Shown: positions 40,701 to 50,497 of the stretch, piece after piece
Layout of the letters: each line of letters begins with the position of its first letter
Position numbering within the stretch: the stretch's first letter is position 1
Assembly (NCBI RefSeq): GCF_002865645.1
Contig: NW_020194667.1
Location: 2,069,762-2,133,761 of the forward strand
Reading direction: 5' to 3'
Source: Hyaloscypha bicolor E
Lineage: Eukaryota > Ascomycota > Leotiomycetes > Helotiales > Hyaloscyphaceae
DNA: 64,000 nt
The notes under the pieces: model-generated
Seen by the model: only the letters and a program-made list of their open reading frames with translations
Told to the model about the DNA's origin: nothing
Database searches by the model: none
Translations under genes and position numbers: made by a program

Positions 40701-41845
40701 GAATTTTATTTATTAATTATAATATAAACTCTATATAAACTATAAAATATTATTCTTTAATTTTTACTAAAATTCCGAAAATTAGTATTTTAAAAAGAAA
40801 ATTATATTACTAATATATATTAAACTTATAGAAATATAAAGTCTTTAATATAACTCTTAATATATAATTAGTTATTAAAAATAATATAATTTCTAGTAAA
40901 AAGAATTAAAATCTAGAAGCTTAATAACTCTAGTAGTTTTTAAAAAAAAAGTATAAAATATAAGGAATTCTAAATAGAAATAAAAAGAAAATAATTAAAG
41001 AGCCTTTAAAAAAGAATTTAAAAGAGCCGAAATTACGAGAATAATAAAAGTAAATAAAGCAGAAATAGCTAGAATTATTATAAACCGATTTATTATAGTT
41101 ATATAATATTTAATATTTTTTCGAGTTTAATATTATAAAGCTTAATAATATTAAAAATATTTTTATTATAGCTATAAATAGTTTTATATATAAGGGCCTT
41201 TTAAATATTTTCTTAATAGCTTTTTATAATAGTATTAATATCTTTAAATAAGATATTAGGCTTCTTGGCTTATTTATATAGTTCTTTAATAATAATAAAA
41301 TTATTAGTTTCTAGAAACTTTATAATAAAAATAAAGAATTCCATTTTTATAAACTTATTTATAAATTCTTTAGAAATATTAATATAATATTTAATTCGGG
41401 AAAGGCTATTAATAAAATAATCTAAACTAGTAAAAGCTTTAAAAGCCTTAATAAAAATTAATATAATTCCGGGTTATATAATATTTTATTCTAGAAAATT
41501 AACTTATTATATTTTCCTTTTATTATATTTTCTCTAGTAATTTTATTACTAGTATATATATAAAATAAGACTTAAGAATAATAGTTAGATTACTAGCCTA
41601 TAAATATCTATTATTTTAGAACTTAGTTAAATAGTAGCTTTTATATAAGATTCTTTAATTTTCGAGTTTTTAAAAGGGTTTTTAATATATTACTAATATA
41701 TATTTATAAAAATACAAATATTTGATTTCTTTAAAAATTCTAAAGCTTTTTGCTTTTATTATTCTAGAATCTATTATTTTAATAATTCTAAATTAATTTA
41801 TTTGAAATTATTTATAAAATTAAAGAAAATAAGCTTTAAATATTA
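34782..41845 (-). mobile_element. Second Ty3/gypsy element, RIP-degraded, interrupted by a pogo insertion
   Basis: On the minus strand around 35450-36450 a broken polymerase is readable: a YILIIFLFI remnant of YLDDILIYS (near 36130-36160), then FLAFIAFTNT (FLGFANFYR), then IFSKTIFLIKFNYNI (FFSKKLSPAECNYEI), the usual order of gypsy RT and RNase H. Upstream (towards higher coordinates) is the segment shared with positions 1-1265. Its integrase and LTRs were not found. The left end is cut by the palindromic repeat and the right end passes into another repeat near 41845. Boundaries are approximate. Confidence 0.65.
38394..40868 (+). mobile_element. pogo-like DNA transposon relic inside the gypsy element
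   Basis: A 2,475-bp insertion flanked by TA duplications (38392-38393 and 40869-40870). The uninterrupted target is present in the gypsy copy at the left edge of the window (about 285-290). The ~70-bp inverted termini begin ATTATATATTAAGA. The plus-strand interior near 39110-39420 reads LNNRELLTIIKTIFTNN, then LLEKYFNNNLN and then KILIFNSYSFY, the RIP-altered pogo DDE box (IFDGYSFH in intact proteins). The termini differ from those of the 16.6-kb element, so it is a separate family. Heavily stopped and inactive. Confidence 0.8.
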
Positions 41846-43240
41846 TTATAAATATAGTATTTAGAGCTTGGAAAGTAAAATAAAAGGTTCTTTATAAAAA
41901 TAATTTAAAGCTAAAAAAGAAAAAACTAGAATATAAGAAATTATAAAGAAATATATATATATTATAATATATTAGTTTATAAAAGGCTTAGTATCTTAAA
42001 TATTTCTAATATATTTCAAGTATATTTCTTTAATAAAGCAGCTATATTATATATATTTAGAAAGTAATAAAATATAAATAATGGACTATAAGTAATAAAA
42101 TATAAGTAATTATTAGATAATTATATTAGTTAATAAAAGTAAAAGCTAAATTATAATAAATAATAAATATCGAATTAATAAAAAAGGTATTTAAAATAAA
42201 AGTAATTAAAAAGAAAAAAAATAGAAAAAAAGCTTATAAAAGAAAAGAAATTAAAGGCTTTATATAAATCGTAAAAGGCACTTTATAATTATATTTTTAA
42301 TAATTTTCCAAAATGAGGTTGTAATTTCTTTTAAGAAATTAATAATTTTAATATTCTTATAATTTGATTATTAAAGCTATTAAAGCTATTAAAGCTATTA
42401 AAAGCTAATAAAATAAAAGCTTTTTTTAAAAGCTCTCTAATTATATATATACTTTTAGAAATTAATTTCCTTAATATTTCTTAATTACTAATAAAGCCTT
42501 AATTAATTATACTTCTTTCTTTTATTTAATTAACTATTTTCTTATTTTTAAAATAATAATTTCTTAAGAAAACTATAAGGCAAAGAATAAAGAAAATAAA
42601 AAAGCTAGTTAATAAGGTAATTAAACTTCTAGAAATTATTATTATTAGAGAAAAAAGAAATAAAAAAAGGCTATTTTATAATAAGATTCTTATAAAGGCT
42701 TTAGCTAATTAAAAAGAAATATAAGATTTATTATATAATAGTAAATTCAATTAATATTTAAGCTTTTATAATTAAAAAATTAAATAATACCCAAATTATT
42801 ATTAAATATTTAAGTAATATAAGTAATTCTTTATTTCAAGAATTAGGTACTTAAATTTAGGCTTATTACTTTACTAAATACAAGTAACTAATTCTTATTT
42901 TAAAGAAAATTTAATAAGAAATATTATTATAATAATATAAAAGACCTTCTAATATACTCTCTTATATCAAGCTATATATTACTAAAGAATTTAGAATGTT
43001 ATATAAGATATTTAATTAATTATATAAGAATTAATAAGAAATAAAAATAGTAAAATAAAAATTAGTAAGAAAATACCAAAAATACTAGTAAATAAATAAT
43101 TTTAGTAATACTATATAGTTTTAAAGCAATATATAGCTATTAGGGGGTTAAGAATACTATAAAATATTAGTATTTAATAGAAATTAAAATTTTATTCAGG
43201 CATTAATTAAATATTAAGATTTTAAGGTTGGGCGATTAAG
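41846..43240. other. RIP-saturated repeat DNA, no gene recognised
   Basis: Positions 41846-42160 repeat part of 22310-22590 (same orientation) and 34225-33900 (inverted). A 9-bp ATTAAAGCT unit is repeated about four times at 42367-42400. The remaining 1 kb is AT-rich without recognisable motifs. Confidence 0.45.
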
Positions 43241-43269
43241 CAGTTTGAGTAGTTAACTAGTGAACTCTT

Positions 43270-43447
43270 CTAGTAGGGATGCGTCCTCTGGGCGATCACC
43301 TGGTAACCAGAGCCCGCTGAAAAACTAGTGAGTAATAGTGATCGCTACGGGCTATACGCTGTAAAATTAGGGATGTGAGCCTGTAACTATAATTTTTTAG
43401 TAGGCTCCAGTTGCTAGGCGACCTCCCAGAGGACGCATCCCTGCTAG
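43270..43447. mobile_element. 178-bp fold-back MITE
   Basis: The ends are inverted: CTAGTAGGGATGCGTCCTCT at the left and the reverse complement CTAGCAGGGATGCGTCCTCT at the right. The similarity continues inward for about 75-80 bp per arm, so the whole element can fold into one hairpin. TA at 43271-43272 and 43445-43446 may be the target duplication. GC content is normal within AT-rich DNA. Confidence 0.65.
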
Positions 43448-43760
43448 CGCGTGCCAGGACTTTGAAGTCGTACTTCGTACTAATTGTCAGCTCGCTTCGG
43501 TGGCACTCCTACGGAGGTACAGCCCATAAAGATAGTAATAGCACTAGCAAGGGGGGCCACCCTGCAGGGTAGGGGATAGTGTGACCTCAGTCTAGTGCCA
43601 CCGCGGCGCGACCGCAGTGGTGCGGTGTAATATAGCTATAGTCTAGTTTAGTGGAGGATATACTATACCACGGTGGGTGCGGTGCAACTGCGGTTGCACC
43701 GTGATGCAACCATAGTTTAAGGGGCAGTCTCGCTTAAAATTACCCCAGAATATTAAGTGA
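43448..43760. other. GC-rich patch with short inverted TGCGGTGC-type repeats
   Basis: No gene is seen. Between 43595 and 43715 there are several copies of a (T/C)GCGGT(T/G)GC-like motif in both orientations, including a perfect hairpin GGTGCAAC-TGCG-GTTGCACC near 43690-43710. Clustered subterminal repeats of this kind are typical of hAT-type transposon ends, but no transposase or matching second end was found. Confidence 0.35.
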
Positions 43761-43922
43761 CTTATAGTAAATAGAAAATAGCCAAACGTTAATATAATTA
43801 AATAATTCTTTTATTATTAAAAAATAAATCTAGGGCTTTTAAATAAATTAAAATTCTTAATTTTAGGTGTAGTAGTTGTGGAAATATATTTAAGTACTTA
43901 ATTGGGAATTCTTGAAGCTATT

Positions 43923-44419
43923 TGTGAGGGCAGGAACGAAGCAATGGAACAAGGCTCAAAGATCTTCGATTCCAATGTCCTATAGAATCTAAAGCTAAGG
44001 AGAGAAGAGAGTGAGGTGTGGCAGTGGATAAGTAGGTACGGCCAAGACCACTGAAACGCCGAGCTTGGTTTGAACCTTAGCTTGGAACCAAGCTTGACAC
44101 CTTACGAAGGCCGACGGCATTAAAAATCGTCTAAATTGCTAAGCGAGAGCCTTGAAAATCATTCCTCCCCATTCAAAAATTCGCGAAAAACGTCCCTATA
44201 ATTTTAAAGTCACCAAAATACAAATGAAGGATACTTGAGCTTCTTTTCTATCCTATCAAGCTCGAACTAAAGCATACGAATGTGGTGGCGTTGTGACGCA
44301 CAATTTTTAAAACTAAGACATATTGGTATTCCTTGCACTAGCGAATATGGACGATTTTTAATGCCGTCGGCCTTCGTAGCTGAAACCAACCCGTAGCACA
44401 TGTGACATTAGCCGTTATA
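43923..44419 (-). mobile_element. Solo LTR of the 27.65-kb family, split by a MITE
   Basis: Reverse-orientation copy of 27651-27886. It begins TGTGAGGGCAGGAACGAAGC, passes through the ACCACTGAAACGCCGAGC block and ends near CATGTGACATTAGCCGTTATA. It is nearly free of RIP changes except at the right end. No target duplication was detected. The MITE at 44105-44376 interrupts it at a TA in CCTTAGCTGAAACC, a site intact in the 27.65-kb copy (there in reverse complement). Confidence 0.7.
44105..44376. mobile_element. 272-bp MITE with perfect 27-bp terminal inverted repeats
   Basis: Left end CGAAGGCCGACGGCATTAAA and onward, 27 bp perfectly complementary to the right end. TA duplications lie at 44103-44104 and 44377-44378, which fits a non-autonomous Tc1/mariner-type element. 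No mutation separates the two ends and composition is normal, so it is a recent insertion. No coding capacity. Confidence 0.85.
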
Positions 44420-44844
44420 GCCGGTACTCTTTTTAGAAATAGCTTTAATATAAGCTAGATTTATTTAACGAATTAAATAGCCTATATACTAGTAAATTTA
44501 AGAGTAAAACTATTTAATTAAGGAGAGGAGCTAGTAATTGCATTACTAATTGCATATAAGAATAAATACTTTTAATTTGCAAATCGAGAAGTAAGAAATA
44601 GGCTTAAGAGGCTAGTTTTAAGGGCTTTAAGTATTTAGAATAAGGCTTAAAAAGTCTGCCATTTTAATAACTAGAAAGGCTTAAATAAGAAATAAATTAG
44701 ATAAAATATAAGAGGTAAAATATATAGAATTATAATTGTTTTAATATTTTGGTATTTTAATTCTTATTATCTAATTAAATAAAACAAATAATATAAAAAG
44801 ACTTCCCTTACTAGTACTATTATTGTCTTTATAGGCTATATCTT

Positions 44845-44965
44845 TATATAAATACTTATAAGCTATATTAATTAATTAATATAACTTATATAAATACTTA
44901 TAAGCTATATTAATTAATTAATATAACTTATATAAATATTTATAAGTTATATTAATTAAGTATAA
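44845..44965. repeat. 42-bp tandem repeat, ~3 units
   Basis: The unit starting TATATAAATACTTATAAGC is repeated with period 42. The third copy is partly diverged. It lies in otherwise featureless AT-rich DNA (44420-45240). Confidence 0.8.
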
Positions 44966-45244
44966 TAAGTTAATATTCTTTTATATACTTGTAATTTAAA
45001 ATAAAACTTTATTATAAGCTCTTGAAGTATTTTAAAAGAATAAAGCTATAGAGCTTATAAGTAAGACTAGAAAATAAGATAGTATTTAATTTTAATTTTC
45101 TTTACTTATATTACTAGGGAAAGTACTATAAATGAGGCATTTATATATAGTATTTATATAAATTAAAGTATAAAAAGCTCTTAAAGAGAGAAATAAAGGA
45201 TATAGCAAAGCAATTAGTTAAGGGATATATATTTTGCAATGTGC

Positions 45245-45670
45245 TATTATATAGAGAGGGGAACTACTAGACGCAATACTATTCAAATAACATATCGTAC
45301 TAATTAATTTGTATGCAAAGGTATAATTTTATGCCCCGCAAGCCAGGCGAGACCCCCTTGTTTAGTGCTGGACACCCCCGTGCCCACGCTAGTATTTTCT
45401 CGCCGAACGAAGGGATACCTGTCTTTGCAACGTCCTGGACGGCAATATCGTGGACCAACTTGGATTAGCTAGAGATGAGTGCGTCACCTGATTGGGTGCC
45501 TCCCATCGCCCGATCACGAGGCTGTGTAACACGGCCCGCGAACTTTGCCTGTTCTTGGCTGTGGCTTGGAACATGGCTTTCCCGACACCGAAATTATCCC
45601 GCTCTGTCCTTCGATAAATCGATCTACATATTGCCGGCGGTGCGGCGGCGCATAAGATACTCTTCAGATC
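45245..45670. other. Edge of the AT-rich block and promoter region of the acetyltransferase gene
   Basis: Within about 100 bp near 45245-45340 the composition changes from RIP-type AT-rich DNA to ordinary GC content. No transposon end was identified at the junction. The rest is the presumed upstream region of the gene at 45671. Overlapping short frames here lack recognisable features. Confidence 0.5.
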
Positions 45671-46648
45671 ATGTCTGCTATGGCATCCGACACCTTCCTC
45701 CAGCGAGTCTCGATCCGCCCAGCGCATAAAAGCGATCTCACCGCTATTGTAGCGCTCCTTCTCACGTCTTTCCGACAGTTTCCACTCTTTGACTTCTTAT
45801 ATTCACCACTGAACAGAAATTTTGATGTCGCACACGATACAGTATTCTTCTGGCGTCGAAGGCTGCTGCTCGATTTGTTGGATCCAGAGGCTTCGGTGAT
45901 AGTGGCCGAAGCGCCCCTCAACAGCCTGGTTTCAGTTCTTGGAGGGGAGCCCGACGATCAAAATGACCCCATTTATCAGAAGTCAGTAGCAGCTCTGGAT
46001 TGGACAGAGCGGAATGGATTGCCAGCTCGTTCGACATTGAGCCAGGACAACTGCATTGTGGGATTTGCCATCTGGAGGTTTCGGAAGGGAGGAAATAGCG
46101 ATTCTCAACCTATGAAAGCCAGGCATTCACCGTCTTGTTGCAACTCTCTCAAAGGTATGTTAATAAACGGTGACCGCCTTTTTCAATACATAACCATTCG
46201 GGCAGCTTCGATGACCAATTTCGAAGTCTCCTTCTGGAAAAGGGTATATCAACGGAAGGATCAGGAGCCAACACGATTTGCGGCGTACTTAGCTGCGGAA
46301 GAGGAATTGTCCAAGACGTTTGTTTCCAAAGTTTATGCTTCTAGCGTGTGCTTGTTCGACTATTCCACTAATGAGTTGTCCAGCCACTATCAAGAGTCTT
46401 GTTATTACCTCGACAATCTATGCGTTGATTTTCGTTATCATCGCCTGGGAATAGGGACCCTTTTGCTCAAATGGGGTTTGGAGGTGGCTCAAAAACACAA
46501 GCTTTGGGTCGGTACGGAAGCAGCCCCGAAAGGCTTGGGGCTGTACCTTAAACACGGATTTAAGCAAGTTGGTTGGTTCATAGTTGTCGTACATGATGTG
46601 GAGCATCGTGCACCAGTCTTGAGGTTGTCGGATTACTCTCTTGCTTGA
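45671..46648 (+). CDS. GNAT-family N-acetyltransferase
   Basis: 325 residues if read through. The C-terminal third carries the GNAT acetyl-CoA fold: a strand YYLDNLCVDFRYH followed by the pyrophosphate-binding R-L-G-I-G-T-L-L loop (V-x4-R-x-x-G-I-G), then an EA-APKGLGLYLKHGFKQVG segment typical of fungal GNAT enzymes. The N-terminal half (VSIRPAHKSDLTAIVALLLTSF) matches the start of the fold. It would transfer an acetyl group from acetyl-CoA to an amine; the substrate is unknown. A 51-nt segment at 46155-46205 has intron features (GTATGT donor, CATAACC branch-like site, GGCAG acceptor) and is a multiple of three, so removing it keeps the frame and gives 308 residues. The real protein may be the spliced form. 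It is the first gene beyond the AT-rich block and converges on the ankyrin gene, 119 bp apart. Confidence 0.8.
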   Translation: MSAMASDTFLQRVSIRPAHKSDLTAIVALLLTSFRQFPLFDFLYSPLNRNFDVAHDTVFFWRRRLLLDLLDPEASVIVAEAPLNSLVSVLGGEPDDQNDPIYQKSVAALDWTERNGLPARSTLSQDNCIVGFAIWRFRKGGNSDSQPMKARHSPSCCNSLKGMLINGDRLFQYITIRAASMTNFEVSFWKRVYQRKDQEPTRFAAYLAAEEELSKTFVSKVYASSVCLFDYSTNELSSHYQESCYYLDNLCVDFRYHRLGIGTLLLKWGLEVAQKHKLWVGTEAAPKGLGLYLKHGFKQVGWFIVVVHDVEHRAPVLRLSDYSLA

Positions 46649-46767
46649 AGCGTGAAAGGTAAGAGTGTGTCTTAAGAGGCATTATCCCTTGAAATCCCTA
46701 ATATTCCCAGGTTATTTCAGTGCCGGCTAACCAGAGTCCTCCTAAAAGGTTACCGCCGAGGAAAAGT

Positions 46768-49422
46768 CTACCTCACCGACAAATAGGCAAAAGAACTTTG
46801 ACCAAATGTCACCTCACTTTCCTTCATGATTCCTGCAACGGAATCATGCTTCTTTAGAAGGCCCTTAATTTGACCTTCCCACTTGCACGCTGCCTTAGCG
46901 AGCATTTCTGCTGACCTTCCATCAGTTGTTTTCTGTCCCCTTTTGAAACTGGGATGCATGAGAACAGCTTTCATGATTACTTCATCTCCCCAATCCGCTG
47001 CATAGTGCACAGCAGACCAGCCTTTCTCCCCAATTTCAGTACAATCCACGTCCACTCGTCTGAGGAGAAGCCGGGCGCAGTCTTTGCTCTTATGGGCGCA
47101 TGCTTCGAGAAGAGGAGTGTGCCCATTTGTGTTCAACCTCGTGGCCGCCCTAGGATCTGAAGTCAAATCCAAAAGCATCTCAAGCGTCTCTACTTCGTTA
47201 TCGATGCTAGCCATATGAATTGGAGAATTTCCTGTCTTGTCGGTGATAGTGAGATCAGCCCCAGCATCTGCCAAGAGCTTAACGCAGGCCGGCGAAGGAA
47301 GGAGCTCGAAGACTGGCGTCCGACCGTCATTGTCTTGTGCATTGACGAAGCAGCGGCCTGGGCCGGACAAAAGAGACACAATTAGAAGTTTTTCTTCCTC
47401 TCTAGTGCATATGCTCGCGTAGTGAAGCGGTATCTGGTGATCCACCTGTGTCGCATTCGGGTTCGCGCCGTTGTCAAGAAGTAGTTCAGCGCATTCTTTA
47501 GATCCAGATGCAGCAATGTGTAGTGGCGTCTCCAGCCATCGATCTGCTTTGTTGATATCTAATTTGTCCTTATTTATGGCCCATATATCTAGGACAAATG
47601 ACAGGACGTCTAGTCTCTTCGACTCAGCGGCGATGTGAATCGTGTTTCTCCTCATTGGAGAAAGGCTGAAGGGGTCCGCATTGTTCTTAATAAGTATCTC
47701 CATCTTCTGCCTGCGGCCTGTAAATGCTGCCCAGTGGAAAGGGGGCCAACCCCACTTCTCATCCGGCTCATTGATCAAATCCAGGATCACCTTCTTGGCC
47801 TTGAAACCTTTTGTGGCGGTTGTCCGGAACCTCTCGACGACATCTGCATATAACGGACACGCCTTTGCTTCCGCACGACGCCAAACAGACCAATCGTTTC
47901 CTGCAGGCTGATTGTTTGCATCGTCGACGAAGTCAATCAGATCTTGCAAGCTTGGTCGCAGAATGTCTCCAGAGTCGTAGAGCTCTAGAACGGCAATGTG
48001 GATTGGGGAAAAGCCGAAGTCAATCATGTATGTTTCGTAAGCTGGAAATGCCTTCATTATTTGTTGCTCCACATCAGTCGAATCCATTGCTAATGCTCTT
48101 AAAATCGCAAAATCTGCGGGCTTCCTGTTGGTGGTAGTTCATTAGCAACTTGATGGCGAAGACTGGAATATGAGTTTGCACACCGAGTCCCGACTTCTCC
48201 AACTTCAGTATTTGCGCCAAGTGTATAGAGGTACCGTACAATCTCTAATTGGCCCCAATATGCTGCTGTCTAAATAACTGGTAAGTTAAGCGCCACGGGC
48301 CATTGGAGGAACTTGACCTACATGCAACAAAGACCATCCGTCCGGTCCAGTGTCAAATTGAGTCGCTTCACCGGACTCAATACAGGCCTTTAGATTACCC
48401 AACTCTCCATGTTTCGTGTATCTCATCGCGTCGGAAGTCTCTGGAACCAAACGATAAGTATTCAGTTGATGCTTAACTGTCCAACCCCGAGAACTCACGA
48501 TAATCGCGAGGGCTCGGCAGAAGTTCGCAGACGGAAGAACCAACTTTCTGACGCGCGGCGGTATTGTTCGTTGACAGGTTGGTACCGAACACTTGCGCCT
48601 TGGCCGAGTTACTACACTAAGTATATTCATGCGACGTTTCATCGAGAGCTGTGGTGTTCTTCCCTCTTCAGAGTGGCAAACGCAATAGCAGTCGAACGAG
48701 CACGACTTGCGGCGAGCTTCTGTGCCAGGCGGCCTTTCAGGGCCATGGGAATCGAATTGAGTCGGCAAACCAACGTCGGAAGGTTGTGAATCCGAGTTAG
48801 GAGGAGCGGGTTCCAGTTTTGCCACGAGTTTTGCCGTTGCGTCTCCGCTAGGAAGATCCATGACGAGGTCGACTGCACCCAGTTCATCCTGCGTACTGCT
48901 GCAAAACTGAAGGAGCTGAGGTTCTTGACTGCATTCTAGGAAGAATCCGCCACTACGTTCGATTTAATTTCATGCAGGTCAAAACGTCAAGGCGGTGGGC
49001 TACACTCACAGGCATAGAAGGAGAGCGAAACCATGCAACCTCGAAGTGTGTTCCCTCATTCGACAACGATGTTTCTGGAGCTCTGCGTGAGCTTGTAGCC
49101 ATCTTACTCGCCTGACGGTAGGCGATCCCGTTGCCTTTAGGCGGTCCAGTTCTCTCTGAAGTTTGAGTACGGTGAAGCGGGCAGCTTGCAAAACTTTATG
49201 CAGGCCCTCTGATTTCGAACTGAGTAGGCTTCTTTGCTGGCAACGGCCTAGTACTTCCTCAAGTTCCTGAAGGAAAGCAGTAAATGATTCCACGTCGCTC
49301 ACGAGGTCCGCCAAGTCGTCATCGCTGTCCTTGAAGTCTTTGATAGCTTGCAGACTAGCCCGACACGTCTTGACCAAGCTTATAAGTGAAGCGACTAACT
49401 GAATAGCTGTAACGGGATCCAT
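46768..49422 (-). CDS. Fungal ankyrin-repeat protein with N-terminal helical domain (four exons)
   Basis: Exons 49422-49010, 48928-48322, 48269-48184 and 48124-46768 total 2,463 nt (820 aa). The introns are GT..AG; the third has a TGCTAATGA branch site. The start MDPVTAIQLVASLISLV is the usual beginning of the fungal NACHT/STAND-associated N-terminal helical domain (residues 1-135). A cysteine-rich strip (about 214-256, C-x4-C-x-C-x-C then C-x4-C) is a hallmark of this fungal family. Ankyrin repeats begin at about 335 (WSLLH..AAYWGQLEIVRYLYTLGAN) and a run of about eight fills 480-770 (for example ETPLHIAASGSKECAELLLDNGANPNAT). No NTPase domain is present. Ankyrin arrays bind proteins, and such proteins are often linked to fungal non-self recognition, but the function here is unknown. 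The model joins three open frames across introns and is supported by frame continuity at every junction. Confidence 0.8.
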
Positions 49423-50497
49423 AATTTGCCTCTCCCTCGATCTTGGCACGATGCAAGAGTCGAACTTGGGGGCGAAATGTTAACACAATATGTCCTTCTG
49501 GGAGGCTTGCCGACTCGGTCGCTGCCATTCACAGCCACCGCCCAGCCGGCAGGCAACCGAGCCTTAGCAACTCACTCAACTCCTGACCCGTCATGGGGGT
49601 ACAATACCGGACGAGGCTGAGTCAGGGAACGGGTTGTCATACCCTGCCGAGATCCAGACGGTTGATGCCGAAAATGTAGGTCCACCCACATGTCAAAATA
49701 ATGGAACATGACAGGGCAGACTAGCAGGCCGTCGTGTCCAAGCGTAGGGCTGCTACCATTCTGCCTTTCTCTGCTTCGCCCTCGGAAATTTTGTGGCATC
49801 CAGTGAATGTTGTCGAAATCCAGCCATGTCTCAGAGGATGGGAGGGCGTGGGCTTCCCCTCACGAGGCCATCTCAGAATTGACTCACTTAGGAGATTTGG
49901 GACGATTGTAATAATCAAAGGGACTCTTCTTCTAGGCATACTTACTTAATTGCCCTCAGCGGGCCCGGTTTCAACCTGATTGTTGCTGGTGTTTCCGCGC
50001 GTCCTGTCGCACAAAAACAGGGATACATCATATACAGGCAGTGGTGAGGGCCCCCTTAGGAGCCCGAATCATGCTCTGGGTCATCATTCAAATTGGCCCA
50101 CCAAAACTGGCGAAGCTGGACATCGATTTGGAATTTTCGCAACCATCAAGTTACGCTCCCCCGGGCAAGACTGGCTGTGCCGAAACTAGTGGTCAGTAAT
50201 GCTTGCCTGACTAGCACCATGAATTAGAGGAATCTGGATTTTCACATCTCAGGGCTGTGGGGGTTCACTGGTCCCTCCATGTCCCGAATACAATGTGGCG
50301 CATCTTCCTTTTCCCATCCCATGATCGACAATCAAGAAATATGTCTGATTTGCTGAGCGTGCTGGCGAAGTAGCTTAGAAAATGTGACATAGAGAGTTTA
50401 GACCAACTGAAGTGACAGCCAATTGCTGATAAAATGGATAAAATCAATAGGAGCAAAGATATGAACAGCTCTTGAAGTATATTGCAAGCTCACCCCC
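49423..50497. other. Intergenic region, no gene supported
   Basis: About 1 kb of normal-composition DNA between the start of the ankyrin gene and the 3' end of the oxoprolinase gene. The short frames here have no signal peptide, domain motif or coherent splice partners. It presumably holds the ankyrin gene promoter and the oxoprolinase terminator. Confidence 0.5.

Noticed and set aside
43441..43740. tRNA or 5S rRNA gene in the GC-rich patch
   Set aside because: No A/B-box spacing, acceptor stem or 5S internal control region could be recognised; the structure is better explained by transposon-type repeats.
49426..50189. Several short plus-strand frames in the 1-kb intergenic region
   Set aside because: They overlap each other, lack motifs and cannot be spliced into a coherent product.
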